Shown here in pieces: positions 1 to 11,304 of a DNA stretch of 64,000 bases (within the stretch, counting starts at the first letter, position 1; each line of letters opens with the position of its first letter). A model generated the notes under the pieces. It was not told where the DNA came from. It worked only from the letters and a program-made list of their open reading frames with translations, and made no database searches. The DNA comes from Neoroseomonas alkaliterrae (lineage in GTDB: Bacteria > Pseudomonadota > Alphaproteobacteria > Acetobacterales > Acetobacteraceae), in the NCBI RefSeq assembly GCF_014199195.1, contig NZ_JACIJE010000009.1:124001-188000 (forward strand). Direction: 5' to 3'. Position numbers and translations under genes: made by a program.

Positions 1-732
1 AACACCGGCGAGCGCGGCACCAAGCGCGTGCTGCGGGTGGAGGACGCCCGCGCGGCCGTGCGCTTCCTCACCCAGACCGCGGCCGAGGGCGGCTGGCGCG
101 TCGTCGTGATGGACGAGGCCGAGCGCGCCGACCAGGCCGCGGTGCAGAACACGCTGCTCAAGACGCTCGAGGAACCGCCGCCGCGCACCGTGCTGCTGAT
201 CGTCTGCTCGGCGCCGCAGCGGCTGCTGCCCACCATCCGCAGCCGCTGCCGGCGGCTCGATCTCAACCCGCTGCCGGCCGATGCGATGGAGGGGTTGCTC
301 GAACGCCTCCTGCCTGCGACCGGCAAGGCGGAACGCGCCCGCCTTGCCGCGCTCGCCGCCGGATCGCCCGGGCGGGCGCTCGCGCTCGCCGAGGCGGGCG
401 GGCTCGAACTGCAGGAAAGCGTCGAGGCGACGCTCGCCGCCCTGGCGCGGCCCGAGCCGCCGCGCGAGCATGCCCTCGCCGACCGCCTCGCGGCGGATCG
501 CAGCGGCGGCGCCTTCACGATCTTCATGGCGCTGCTGCGCGGCGCCATTGCCGGTGCGCTGCGCGAGGCCGCGCGCGGGCGGCCCGCGCCGCCCTGGCTC
601 GCCCGGCATCCGCTTGCCGTGTGGGCTTCGCTGTGGGATAGGCTCGGCACCCTCGCGGACGACACCGAGCGGTTGAATCTCGACCGCAAGCAGGCCGTGC
701 TGACGGGCCTTTCCTGGCTCGCGCGGCCCTGA
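1..732 (+). CDS. holB: DNA polymerase III subunit delta' (3' part, truncated by window edge)
   Basis: Clamp-loader subunit that, with DnaX and delta, opens the beta clamp and loads it on primed DNA. The frame is open from base 1, so the start and the N-terminal nucleotide-binding part lie upstream of the window. The visible part carries the clamp-loader signature NTLLKTLEEPP followed by the TIRSRC sensor motif near visible residues 80-83, then a helical C-terminal collar region. metG follows 33 bp later on the same strand, and holB-metG-tatD is a common alphaproteobacterial order. The GTG at 28 is an internal valine, not the start. The family is confident; only the N-terminus is unknown. Confidence 0.9.
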   Translation, partial: NTGERGTKRVLRVEDARAAVRFLTQTAAEGGWRVVVMDEAERADQAAVQNTLLKTLEEPPPRTVLLIVCSAPQRLLPTIRSRCRRLDLNPLPADAMEGLLERLLPATGKAERARLAALAAGSPGRALALAEAGGLELQESVEATLAALARPEPPREHALADRLAADRSGGAFTIFMALLRGAIAGALREAARGRPAPPWLARHPLAVWASLWDRLGTLADDTERLNLDRKQAVLTGLSWLARP

Positions 733-765
733 CCGGAGCGCCCGGACACCTCACCGGACAGCCCC

Positions 766-2340
766 ATGGCCAAGCCACCGATCTACCTGACCACGCCGAT
801 CTACTACGTGAACGACAAGCCCCATATCGGGCATGCCTACACCTCGCTCGCGACCGATGTGCTCGCGCGCTTCAAGCGCCTGGACGGGCACGAGGTGTTC
901 TTCCTCACCGGCACCGACGAGCACGGGCAGAAGGTCGAGAAGGCGGCGCAGGAGGCGGGCGAGGACCCGCAGGCCTTCACCGACCGCGTGAGCCAGGCCT
1001 TCCGCGACCTGACGGTCACGATGGGCTTCTCGAACGACGACTTCATCCGCACCACCGAGGCGCGCCACAAGGCGGCCTGCGTCGCGCTGTGGCAGGTGCT
1101 GGCGGAGCGGGGCGAGATCTACCTCGGCGACTACGAGGGCTGGTACGCGGTGCGCGACGAGGCCTTCTACGGCCCGGATGAGCTGACCGAGCGCGACGGC
1201 GTGCGATACGCGCCCTCCGGGGCGCCGGTGGAGTGGGTGAGGGAGCCTTCCTACTTCTTCCGCCTCTCGAAATGGCTGCCGGAACTGTTGCGCCGCTACG
1301 ACCTGCCCGAGGGCCACCCCGAGCGCATCGACATCCAGCCCGAGAGCCGGCGCAACGAGATCCGCGCCTTCATCCAGCAGGGGCTGAAGGATTTCGCCGA
1401 CCGGCCGGAGAAGCTCGATCTCTCCGTCTCACGCACCTCCTTCACCTGGGGTGTGAAGGTGCCGGGCGATCCGGCGCATGTGATGTATGTCTGGCTCGAT
1501 GCCCTGACCAACTACATCACCGCCGTGGGCTATCCGGACACGCACCATCCGCGCTGGAAGTTCTGGCCGGCCGATGTGCATTTCGTCGGCAAGGACATCG
1601 TGCGCTTCCACACCATCTACTGGCCGGCCTTCCTGATGGCCGCCGGCATCGCCCCGCCGCGGCGCGTCTTCGCCCATGGCTGGTGGACGAACGAGGGCCA
1701 GAAGATCAGCAAGTCGCTCGGCAATGTGATCGACCCGGTGGCGCTGGTGGCGGAATACGGGCTCGATCCTGTGCGCTACTTCCTGCTGCGCGAGGTCCCC
1801 TTCGGCCAGGACGGGGATTTCTCGCGCAAGGCTCTGGTGAACCGGCTGAACGGGGAACTGGCGGATGCGCTGGGCAACCTCGCCAACCGGACGCTTTCGC
1901 TGATCCAGCGCAACTGCGAGGGCAGGCTACCGGCCGATGCCGCCCGCAGCGTGGAGGATGCGGCGCTCTTCGCCTCCGTGGACGGCGTGGTGGACACGCT
2001 GCGCAAGCACCTCGACCAGCAGCACTTCCACTCGGCGCTCGAGGCGATCTTCGCGAGCGTGCGCGAGGCCAATGCCTACATCACGAGGCAGGCGCCCTGG
2101 GCGCTGCGGAAGACCGATCCGGCGCGCATGGCCGCCGTGCTGCGCCACCTGCACACCGCGCTGCGCTGCTATGCCACTGCCCTGCAGCCTTTCATGCCCG
2201 GCACCATGGCCGCGCTGCTCGACCAGCTCGGCGTGCCTCGCGACGCACGGCATTTCGCGGCCCTGGACGACCCGCTCCCCGAGGGCACGCCGCTGCCGCC
2301 GCCCTCTCCCCTGTTCCGCAAGATCGAGTTGCCCGCCTGA
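766..2340 (+). CDS. metG: Methionyl-tRNA synthetase
   Basis: Charges tRNA-Met with methionine in the cytoplasm. The 524-residue class I synthetase shows the HIGH signature at residues 20-23 (after IYYVNDKP) and the KMSKS-type loop as KISKS at 313-317, followed by an anticodon-binding helical domain. The zinc-knuckle cysteines of the longer E. coli type are not visible, and there is no C-terminal EMAP-like tRNA-binding extension, so this is the short form usual in alphaproteobacteria. Its TGA overlaps the ATG of tatD by one base, which suggests translational coupling in a holB-metG-tatD operon. Confidence 0.96.
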   Translation: MAKPPIYLTTPIYYVNDKPHIGHAYTSLATDVLARFKRLDGHEVFFLTGTDEHGQKVEKAAQEAGEDPQAFTDRVSQAFRDLTVTMGFSNDDFIRTTEARHKAACVALWQVLAERGEIYLGDYEGWYAVRDEAFYGPDELTERDGVRYAPSGAPVEWVREPSYFFRLSKWLPELLRRYDLPEGHPERIDIQPESRRNEIRAFIQQGLKDFADRPEKLDLSVSRTSFTWGVKVPGDPAHVMYVWLDALTNYITAVGYPDTHHPRWKFWPADVHFVGKDIVRFHTIYWPAFLMAAGIAPPRRVFAHGWWTNEGQKISKSLGNVIDPVALVAEYGLDPVRYFLLREVPFGQDGDFSRKALVNRLNGELADALGNLANRTLSLIQRNCEGRLPADAARSVEDAALFASVDGVVDTLRKHLDQQHFHSALEAIFASVREANAYITRQAPWALRKTDPARMAAVLRHLHTALRCYATALQPFMPGTMAALLDQLGVPRDARHFAALDDPLPEGTPLPPPSPLFRKIELPA

Positions 2341-3113
2341 TGCTTGTCGATAGCCATTGCCACCTCGACTACTACGGCGAGGCCGAGATCGGGCAGGTCA
2401 TCGCCCGCGCGAAGGAGGCCGGGGTCGGCCGCATGGTCACGATCGGCGTCCGCATGGCCCAGGCGGCGCGCGTGAAGGAGCTCGCGGACCGCTTCCCCGA
2501 GGTCTGGGGCACCGTCGGCATCCATCCGCACAATGCCGGCGAGGGGCCGCTGCCGAGCCCCGAGGCCATCGCGGCGGAGGCCGAGCACCCGCGCATCATC
2601 GGCATCGGCGAATCCGGCCTCGACTACTTCTACGAAAAGGCCCCGCGCGCGGCGCAGGCGGAGAATTTCCGCCGTCACATCCGCGCCGCGCGGATGGCCG
2701 GATTGCCGCTGGTGGTCCATGCGCGCGACGCCGACGCCGACATCCTTGCCATCCTGCGCGAGGAACGGGCCTCCGGCGGGGCTTTCGATTTCCTCCTGCA
2801 CTGCTTCAGCAGCGGGCGCGAACTGGCGGAGGAATCCGTGAAGATGGGGGCCTATGTCTCCTTCTCCGGCATGCTGACCTTCCCGAAGAGCGAGGCGATA
2901 CGCGCCATCGCCCGCGACCTGCCGGCCGAGCGCCTGCTGGTCGAGACCGATGCCCCCTACCTCGCCCCCGTGCCCTTCCGCGGCAAGCGCTGCGAGCCCG
3001 CGATGGTGGCCCATACCGCGCGGATGCTCGCCGAAGTGCGGGGCTTGGAGATGGCGGCGCTGGCGGAACTGACCACGGCCAACTTCCATCGCCTGTTCAG
3101 GAAGGCCGCATAA
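2340..3113 (+). CDS. tatD: TatD-family metal-dependent hydrolase (3'-5' DNase)
   Basis: A 257-residue TIM-barrel amidohydrolase-fold nuclease. The metal-binding HCH motif lies at residues 6-8 (VDSHCHLDYY), a conserved GESGLDYF strand follows, then HARDAD and a C-terminal ETDAPYL metal motif, all typical of TatD/YcfH proteins. The start is the ATG at 2340, whose first base is the last base of the metG stop (TGATG). The family role is metal-dependent DNA 3'-end trimming, linked to repair and DNA turnover. The gene symbol names the family; the exact paralogue (TatD or YcfH type) is not decided here. Confidence 0.88.
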   Translation: MLVDSHCHLDYYGEAEIGQVIARAKEAGVGRMVTIGVRMAQAARVKELADRFPEVWGTVGIHPHNAGEGPLPSPEAIAAEAEHPRIIGIGESGLDYFYEKAPRAAQAENFRRHIRAARMAGLPLVVHARDADADILAILREERASGGAFDFLLHCFSSGRELAEESVKMGAYVSFSGMLTFPKSEAIRAIARDLPAERLLVETDAPYLAPVPFRGKRCEPAMVAHTARMLAEVRGLEMAALAELTTANFHRLFRKAA

Positions 3114-3117
3114 ATCC

Positions 3118-3912
3118 TTGCTCAAGGTCACGATTCTCGGCTGCGGCGGCTCGGGCGGCGTGCCCCAGATCGGGGGGGAGGACGGCCGCGGCTGGTGGGG
3201 CGCCTGCGACCCCGCCAATCCGCTCAACCGCCGGACCCGCTCCTCGATCCTGATCGAGGGCAATGGAGGTGGTCGGCTGCTGGTGGACACCGGCCCGGAC
3301 CTGCGCAGCCAGATGCTGGCCTGCGGGGTGCCGGGCGTGGATGCCATCCTCTTCACCCACGAGCATGCCGACCACATCATGGGGCTCGACGAGGTGCGCA
3401 TCCTCAACCGGATCGCCGGGCGGCCGCTCGAGGCCTTCGGGATGGAGCGCACCCTCGCGATCCTGAAGCAGCGCTTCGACTACGCCTTCCTGCCTTCGAC
3501 CGGCCCGGCCTTCTTCCGCCCGGCCGTGGAGCCCGTCCGCTTCCGGACGGGGGAGGCGCTGGGCATCGCCGGCCATACCGTGCAGACCTTCAGCCAGGAC
3601 CATGCCGTGATGGAAACGGTCGGGCTGCGGATCGGCGGCTTCGCCTATTCGACCGACCTCGTGCGCCTGCCGGAGGAGAGCCTCGCGCGGCTGCACGGCC
3701 TCGACACCTGGGTGGTGGGATGCTTCCAGCGGCGGCCGCACAAGGTCCATGCCAACCTCGACCAGGTCCTGACCTGGGTGGAGCGGCTCGGCCCCCGGCG
3801 GACGGTGCTGACGCATATGAGCCCCGACCTCGACCATGGCTGGCTGCTCGCCAACCTGCCGCCGGGGATCGAGCCGGGGCATGACGGGATGGTGCTGGAG
3901 GTCCCGGGCTGA
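3118..3912 (+). CDS. MBL-fold metallohydrolase (PhnP-like phosphodiesterase)
   Basis: A 264-residue metallo-beta-lactamase-fold protein. The zinc motif HxHxDH is at residues 81-86 (THEHADH), preceded by LLVDTGPD, with later conserved residues around THMSPDLDH. The N-terminal [14 protein letters not shown] resembles the PhnP/cyclic-phosphate phosphodiesterase branch, whose known member opens phosphoribosyl 1,2-cyclic phosphate. No phosphonate genes are present, so the true substrate is unknown. The start is TTG at 3118, five bases after the tatD stop, and no better start lies between them. It is the last gene of the holB-metG-tatD group. Confidence 0.82.
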   Translation: MLKVTILGCGGSGGVPQIGGEDGRGWWGACDPANPLNRRTRSSILIEGNGGGRLLVDTGPDLRSQMLACGVPGVDAILFTHEHADHIMGLDEVRILNRIAGRPLEAFGMERTLAILKQRFDYAFLPSTGPAFFRPAVEPVRFRTGEALGIAGHTVQTFSQDHAVMETVGLRIGGFAYSTDLVRLPEESLARLHGLDTWVVGCFQRRPHKVHANLDQVLTWVERLGPRRTVLTHMSPDLDHGWLLANLPPGIEPGHDGMVLEVPG

Positions 3913-3941
3913 GGCCGGGCAGCCATGCGCGACCGCCGGGG

Positions 3942-3970
3942 CTTTCGCAGGCGCGGCGGATGCCCCACAT
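3942..3970 (+). promoter_or_regulatory. Sigma32-like promoter of clpP
   Basis: CTTTCG at 3942-3947, 15 bases, then CCCCACAT at 3963-3970. It matches the general heat-shock layout (CTTGAA, short spacer, CCCCATnT) only partly in the -35. Its spacing is identical to that of the lon promoter candidate further on. The predicted start lies about 45-50 bases before the clpP ATG. Confidence 0.4.
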
Positions 3971-4025
3971 TCGCCACACGATCGGCGGGCTGATTCGGCG
4001 CCGCCGGGACGAAAGGACAAACCCC

Positions 4026-4673
4026 ATGATTCGGGATCGTGACCCGGTCGAGGTCTACAACAACACCCTGGTGCCGATGGTCATCGAGCAGACGGCGCGG
4101 GGCGAACGGGCCTTCGACATCTATTCGCGCCTGCTCAAGGAACGGATCATCTTCCTGACTGGCCCTGTATTCGATCAGGTGTCTTCGCTCATCTGCGCGC
4201 AGTTTCTGTTCCTCGAGAGCGAGAACCCCACCAAGGACATCGCCTTCTACATCAATTCTCCGGGCGGCGTGGTTTCGGCCGGGCTCGCGATGTACGACAC
4301 CATGCAGTACATCCGTGCGCCGGTGAGCACCGTCTGCATCGGCCAGGCCGCGTCCATGGGCTCGCTGCTGCTCTGCGCGGGTGCCAAGGGCAAGCGCTAC
4401 GCCCTGCCGAACAGCCGGATCATGGTCCATCAGCCCTCGGGCGGGGCGCAGGGCCAGGCGGCGGACATCGAGATCCAGGCGCGCGAGATCCTGAAGCTCC
4501 GCCAGCGGCTGAACGAGATCTACGTCAAGCACACCGGCCAGCCCATCGAGGCGATCGAGAAGAAGCTCGACCGCGACAGCTACATGTCCGCCGAGGAGGC
4601 CCGCGACTTCGGCCTGGTGGACCATGTGGTCGAGGAGCGGCCGGTCCCCGCCGCGGAAGCCGCCAAGGCGTGA
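4026..4673 (+). CDS. clpP: ATP-dependent Clp protease proteolytic subunit
   Basis: Serine peptidase that forms the tetradecameric barrel paired with ClpX or ClpA for regulated cytoplasmic proteolysis. From the ATG at 4026 it is 215 residues, the normal length. The catalytic triad is visible: Ser110 (GQAASMGS), His135 (MVHQPSGG) and Asp184 (LDRDSYMS). The upstream in-frame ATG at 3960 is rejected because 4026 has an AAAGGA Shine-Dalgarno and gives the usual [18 protein letters not shown] start. clpX follows about 100 bp downstream. A sigma32-like promoter precedes it, as expected for a stress-protease gene. Confidence 0.97.
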   Translation: MIRDRDPVEVYNNTLVPMVIEQTARGERAFDIYSRLLKERIIFLTGPVFDQVSSLICAQFLFLESENPTKDIAFYINSPGGVVSAGLAMYDTMQYIRAPVSTVCIGQAASMGSLLLCAGAKGKRYALPNSRIMVHQPSGGAQGQAADIEIQAREILKLRQRLNEIYVKHTGQPIEAIEKKLDRDSYMSAEEARDFGLVDHVVEERPVPAAEAAKA

Positions 4674-4773
4674 CGCGCCGCCGGGGCCGGGCCGGCTTTC
4701 ACTTTCCCTTGGGGGTTCCGGGGGCTACATTCCTGTTGCAGTTCCCCGCCCTTGCGGGGGACACGGAGACCGC

Positions 4774-6030
<1,257 letters not shown>

Positions 6031-6043
6031 CCGGCCCGGACAG

Positions 6044-6062
6044 GGCGGCCGGGGCCGCCTTG
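6044..6062 (+). terminator. Short hairpin after clpX
   Basis: GGCGGC at 6044-6049 pairs perfectly with GCCGCC at 6054-6059 across a four-base loop, and TTGT follows. It sits 14 bases after the clpX stop and just before the lon promoter candidate. The U-tract is poor, so termination may be partial. Confidence 0.4.
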
Positions 6063-6098
6063 TCAAGATCTTGAGCGGGCGCCACCCGGCCCCCAGAT
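6063..6098 (+). promoter_or_regulatory. Sigma32-like promoter of lon with overlapping palindrome
   Basis: CTTGAG at 6070-6075, a 15-base spacer and CCCCAGAT at 6091-6098 fit the heat-shock promoter pattern well. The -35 is embedded in a perfect 12-bp palindrome, TCAAGATCTTGA, at 6063-6074, which could be an operator. The lon ATG lies about 75 bp downstream. Induction of lon by heat shock is well established in other proteobacteria; the site itself is inferred. Confidence 0.55.
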
Positions 6099-6172
6099 CC
6101 GGGAGATACCGTGGCGCCCCGCCCGTGCCGCCTCCGGGCGGGCCGGGCGCCGACTGTCCCCAGCGAGGTCAC

Positions 6173-8578
<2,406 letters not shown>

Positions 8579-8610
8579 TGCGAGTCGCGCCCGCGGGGGC
8601 GCATCGCAAA

Positions 8611-8638
8611 GCCCCGGCGAAGGCCGCTTCGCCGGGGC
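8611..8638 (+). terminator. Strong hairpin downstream of lon
   Basis: A perfect 12-bp stem, GCCCCGGCGAAG (8611-8622) with CTTCGCCGGGGC (8627-8638), closes a GCCG loop 32 bases after the lon stop. No U-run follows, so it may terminate weakly, protect the 3' end, or act with Rho. Confidence 0.5.
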
Positions 8639-8729
8639 CGGCCTGTGGAAAACCCTGGCCCCCGTTGCATTCCTGCCGCATCGCGTCGCGAAACTGGCGG
8701 TTTTCCGCCGCGAATCGGGCGGTCTCTCG

Positions 8730-8759
8730 TTGACGCTGGAAAATCCGCGCTCCTACTCT
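8730..8759 (+). promoter_or_regulatory. Sigma70-type promoter of hup
   Basis: TTGACG at 8730-8735 and TACTCT at 8754-8759 with an 18-base spacer, 65 bp before the HU start codon. The -35 is nearly ideal. HU is usually made at high level, which agrees with a strong, separate promoter after the lon hairpin. Confidence 0.6.
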
Positions 8760-8823
8760 CCGCGCCGACCCGGTCGGACGACTCGCCGGCCTGTCATCCG
8801 CGGATCAACGGAGGGATACCCCA

Positions 8824-9096
8824 GTGAACAAGCAGGACCTGATTGCCGCCGTCGCCGAGGCGGCCGATCTGCCGAAGGCCAAGGCCGGCGACGTCGTGGA
8901 CGCCGTCTTCGAGGCGATCCAGAAGTCGCTCAAGAAGAAGCAGGAAGTCCGCCTGGTCGGCTTCGGCACCTTCTCGACCTCCAAGCGCAAGGCCGGCAAG
9001 GGCCGCAACCCCCGCACGGGCGAGGAGATCAAGATCCCTGCCTCCACCACCGTGCGCTTCAAGGCCGGCAAGGGCCTCAAGGACGCCGTGAACTGA
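8824..9096 (+). CDS. hup: HU-family DNA-binding protein
   Basis: A 90-residue nucleoid-associated protein that bends DNA without sequence preference. It has the standard MNKxxLIxxVA start, the helical dimerisation part, the GFGTF turn at about residues 46-50 and the DNA-clasping arm with GRNPRTGEEIKIPA. The start is GTG at 8824 with an AGGGA Shine-Dalgarno 8-12 bases upstream; an ATG-start alternative does not exist nearby. It follows lon, the common order in alphaproteobacteria, but has its own promoter and terminator. Which HU paralogue this is cannot be told from sequence alone. Confidence 0.95.
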   Translation: MNKQDLIAAVAEAADLPKAKAGDVVDAVFEAIQKSLKKKQEVRLVGFGTFSTSKRKAGKGRNPRTGEEIKIPASTTVRFKAGKGLKDAVN

Positions 9097-9122
9097 TCCT
9101 TCCCCGCGGGGATGGAACCGCC

Positions 9123-9150
9123 AGGGGCCGGTCCGCAAGGGCCGGCCCTT
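9123..9150 (+). terminator. Terminator after hup
   Basis: AGGGGCCGG (9123-9131) pairs with CCGGCCCTT (9142-9150) with one G-U pair and a ten-base loop, 27 bases after the hup stop. The U-tract is short, consisting of the TT inside the stem and then GTG. The tRNA-Val gene begins 21 bases later. Confidence 0.55.
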
Positions 9151-9170
9151 GTGCTATGCGGTGGGGCAGG

Positions 9171-9242
9171 GGGCGCTTAGCTCAGCGGTAGAGCGCCTGT
9201 CTTACACACAGGATGTCGCTGGTTCGATCCCGGCAGCGCCCA
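9171..9242 (+). tRNA. tRNA-Val (anticodon UAC)
   Basis: A 72-base cloverleaf. The acceptor stem GGGCGCT (9171-9177) pairs with AGCGCCC (9235-9241) and the discriminator is A at 9242. The D-arm is AGCTCAGCGGTAGAGC, the anticodon stem CCTGT/ACAGG encloses loop CTTACAC with anticodon TAC, and the T-arm is GCTGG-TTCGATC-CCGGC. The CCA end is not encoded. A near-perfect hairpin begins at the discriminator base. Confidence 0.93.
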
Positions 9243-9286
9243 TTCATCTCGCGCCACCCCGTGCCGTGGGCTGGCCCGAGATGAAT
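9242..9286 (+). terminator. Long hairpin immediately 3' of tRNA-Val
   Basis: ATTCATCTCG (9242-9251) pairs perfectly with CGAGATGAAT (9277-9286). Inside, GCCA/TGGC and CCC/GGG continue the stem with single mismatches and close a seven-base loop. The stem starts at the tRNA discriminator base. There is no U-run, so it could be a terminator, a processing signal or both. Confidence 0.5.
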
Positions 9287-9370
9287 CTCCCGGAGGGAGA
9301 GCGTAACTACCCGCAGCGCATTGCGTTGCGGCGCGGCCCACCGACCAACGCACCACCTTCACAGCACCGC

Positions 9371-9399
9371 TTGACGAAACCCGCCCCAGCCCGTATCCC
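9371..9399 (+). promoter_or_regulatory. Promoter of tRNA-Asp
   Basis: TTGACG at 9371-9376, a 17-base spacer and TATCCC at 9394-9399. The tRNA-Asp begins 21 bases after the -10, so transcription should start only about 13-15 bases before the mature 5' end. Confidence 0.65.
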
Positions 9400-9419
9400 C
9401 CGCCACCTGTCGCGGTTAC

Positions 9420-9496
9420 GCGGGTGTAGCTCAGTCGGTTAGAGCGCCGGCCTGTCACGCCGGAGGTCGCGGGTTCGAGCCCCGTCACTCGCGCCA
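9420..9496 (+). tRNA. tRNA-Asp (anticodon GUC)
   Basis: A 77-base cloverleaf that includes an encoded CCA (9494-9496). The acceptor stem GCGGGTG (9420-9426) pairs with CACTCGC (9486-9492) with one G-U, and the discriminator is G. The anticodon stem CCGGC/GCCGG holds loop CTGTCAC, anticodon GTC. The T-loop is TTCGAGC. Unlike the tRNA-Val next to it, the CCA end is genomic. Confidence 0.95.
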
Positions 9497-9515
9497 CGCC
9501 GCGCTTCATCGGACG

Positions 9516-9553
9516 GAAAGCGGCGCTGCGGGATCATCCGCGGCGCCGCTTTC
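9516..9553 (+). terminator. Terminator after tRNA-Asp
   Basis: A 16-bp stem with one U-G pair: GAAAGCGGCGCTGCGG at 9516-9531 pairs with the segment 9538-9553 across the loop GATCAT, 19 bases after the tRNA end. The right arm ends in CTTTC and is followed by GTCTGT, a moderate U-tract. It separates the tRNA unit from the nuo operon. Confidence 0.7.
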
Positions 9554-9581
9554 GTCTGTGCGGCACGCAGCCTCGATATCC

Positions 9582-9609
9582 TTGAAATCATTCCGCCGCG
9601 CCCTATGGC
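9582..9609 (+). promoter_or_regulatory. Possible promoter of the nuo operon
   Basis: TTGAAA at 9582-9587 and TATGGC at 9604-9609 with a 16-base spacer, about 100 bp before nuoA. A GGGCGG/CCGCCC hairpin (9622-9640) falls in the presumed leader. The -10 is weak, so this is a candidate only. Confidence 0.4.
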
Positions 9610-9712
9610 GAAGCGCGAGAAGGGCGGCTAATGTCCGCCCGCGCTGCGCTGCGGCATGACGCCCCGCGCGGCAACTGCGTGCCCGGAAAACGGGCAGGGG
9701 AGCCAGGTTGAG

Positions 9713-10081
9713 ATGACCCAGCCGCTGCTGGCCGAGTACTTTCCGGTCCTCGTCTTCCTCGGGATCGCGGCGGGCATCGCCATCGCCATGGTCGGCGGCG
9801 CCTTCCTCGCGGCCCGGCAGAAGCCCTATGCCGAGAAGCTCTCGGCCTATGAATGCGGCTTCGCCCCCTTCGACGACACGCGGCGCCGGTTCGACGTGCG
9901 CTTCTACCTGGTCGCCATCCTCTTCATCATCTTCGACCTCGAGGTGGCGTTCCTCTTTCCCTGGGCGATCACGCTCGGGGATATCGGCTGGCTCGGCTTC
10001 GGCTCGATGATGGCCTTCCTCTTCGTGCTGACGGTCGGCTTCCTCTACGAATGGCGCAAGGGCGCCCTGGACTGGGAGTGA
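9713..10081 (+). CDS. nuoA: NADH-quinone oxidoreductase subunit A
   Basis: Small membrane subunit of respiratory complex I at the junction of the membrane and peripheral arms. From the ATG at 9713 it is 122 residues with three predicted transmembrane segments (about 9-30, 64-86 and 91-113) and the conserved loop YECGF (about residues 45-49) plus [18 protein letters not shown]. The upstream in-frame ATG at 9656 is rejected because it adds a charged, non-conserved leader. First gene of a full nuoA-N run; nuoB starts 7 bp downstream. Confidence 0.95.
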   Translation: MTQPLLAEYFPVLVFLGIAAGIAIAMVGGAFLAARQKPYAEKLSAYECGFAPFDDTRRRFDVRFYLVAILFIIFDLEVAFLFPWAITLGDIGWLGFGSMMAFLFVLTVGFLYEWRKGALDWE

Positions 10082-10088
10082 GCGCAGC

Positions 10089-10646
10089 ATGAGCGGCGCC
10101 AGCAACGAGATCGCCTGGAACAGCCAGGCCCTGCCGCCGGGCGCGGCGCAGGATGCCGTGATCGGGCAGGTGACGGACGAGATCCAGGAGAAGGGCTTCG
10201 TCGTCGCCAACATCGACAAGGTGGTGAACTGGGCGCGCACCGGCTCGCTCTGGCCGATGACCTTCGGCCTCGCCTGCTGCGCGGTGCCGATGATCCACGC
10301 CTACATGGCGCGCTACGACCTCGACCGCTTCGGCATCATCCCGCGCGGTAGCCCGCGCCAGTCCGACGTGATGATCGTGGCAGGCACGCTGACCAACAAG
10401 ATGGCCCCCGCGCTGCGCAAGGTCTACGACCAGATGAGCGAGCCGCGCTGGGTGATCTCCATGGGCTCCTGCGCGAACGGCGGCGGCTACTACCACTATT
10501 CCTACAGCGTGGTGCGCGGCTGCGACCGCATCGTGCCGGTGGACGTGTATGTGCCGGGCTGCCCGCCGACGGCCGAGGCGCTGGTCTACGGCATCCTGCA
10601 ACTGCAGAAGAAGATCCGGCGGACGGGGACCATCCTGCGTGGCTGA
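10089..10646 (+). CDS. nuoB: NADH-quinone oxidoreductase subunit B
   Basis: Peripheral-arm subunit that carries iron-sulfur cluster N2, the last electron carrier before quinone. In its 185 residues the four cluster ligands are visible: Cys63 and Cys64 (GLACCAVPM), Cys128 (MGSCANGG) and Cys158 (VPGCPP). The helix [12 protein letters not shown] is also typical. The stop overlaps the GTG start of nuoC by 8 bp, so translation is probably coupled. Confidence 0.97.
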   Translation: MSGASNEIAWNSQALPPGAAQDAVIGQVTDEIQEKGFVVANIDKVVNWARTGSLWPMTFGLACCAVPMIHAYMARYDLDRFGIIPRGSPRQSDVMIVAGTLTNKMAPALRKVYDQMSEPRWVISMGSCANGGGYYHYSYSVVRGCDRIVPVDVYVPGCPPTAEALVYGILQLQKKIRRTGTILRG

Positions 10647-11304
10647 GAACGAGATCGCGGCGGCGGAGCCCGCCGCGCCCGAGAATCCGCTCCGTGCCCT
10701 CGGCGCGGCCATCGCGGCCGCGGCCGGTGGCGCGGTCACCGAGGTGACGCTGGCGCGCGGCGGCGCCGAACTCGTGCTGCGCGCGCGCCGCGAATCGCTG
10801 CCGGCCTTGATGCTGCTGCTGCGCGACGACCCGCGCTTCGCCTTCGAGCAGTGCATGGACATCTGCGGCGTGGACTGGCCGCAGGAGGCCGAGCGGTTCG
10901 AGGTCGTCTACAACCTGCTGAGCCTCTCCCATAACCATCGCGTGCGCGTCTCGGTGACGACCGACGCCGCGACGCCGGTGCCTTCGGTCGCTGCCATCTG
11001 GCCCTCCGCGACCTGGTACGAGCGCGAGACCTGGGACATGTACGGCGTGGTCTTCGAGGGCCAGCCCGATCTGCGCCGCCTGCTGACGGACTATGGCTTC
11101 GAGGGCCATCCGCTTCGCAAGGACTTTCCGCTCACCGGCTTCGTCGAGCTGCGCTACGACGAGGAGTTGAAGCGCGTCGCCTACGGCCCGGTGCAGCTCA
11201 CGCAGGAATACCGCAACTTCGACTACCTCAGCCCCTGGGAAGGGATGACGACGCTCCCGGGGGACGAGAAGGTCCATCTGAACCGTCTGGAGGGCCCGGC
11301 ATGA
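10639..11304 (+). CDS. nuoC: NADH-quinone oxidoreductase subunit C
   Basis: Peripheral-arm 30-kDa subunit that helps shape the quinone site with NuoD. The conserved [12 protein letters not shown] motif and the following [21 protein letters not shown] stretch are diagnostic of the family. The start is a GTG at 10639, inside the last codons of nuoB, giving 221 residues; the ORF extends upstream in frame but only across nuoB. The protein is separate from NuoD, unlike the fused NuoCD of enterobacteria. Its stop overlaps the nuoD start as ATGA. Confidence 0.94.
   Translation: MAENEIAAAEPAAPENPLRALGAAIAAAAGGAVTEVTLARGGAELVLRARRESLPALMLLLRDDPRFAFEQCMDICGVDWPQEAERFEVVYNLLSLSHNHRVRVSVTTDAATPVPSVAAIWPSATWYERETWDMYGVVFEGQPDLRRLLTDYGFEGHPLRKDFPLTGFVELRYDEELKRVAYGPVQLTQEYRNFDYLSPWEGMTTLPGDEKVHLNRLEGPA

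Noticed and set aside
4708-4731. Sigma32 promoter before clpX (CTTG...CTACAT)
   Set aside because: Spacing of about 13 bases and a poor -10 do not fit either sigma32 or sigma70 well; kept only as a remark under clpX.
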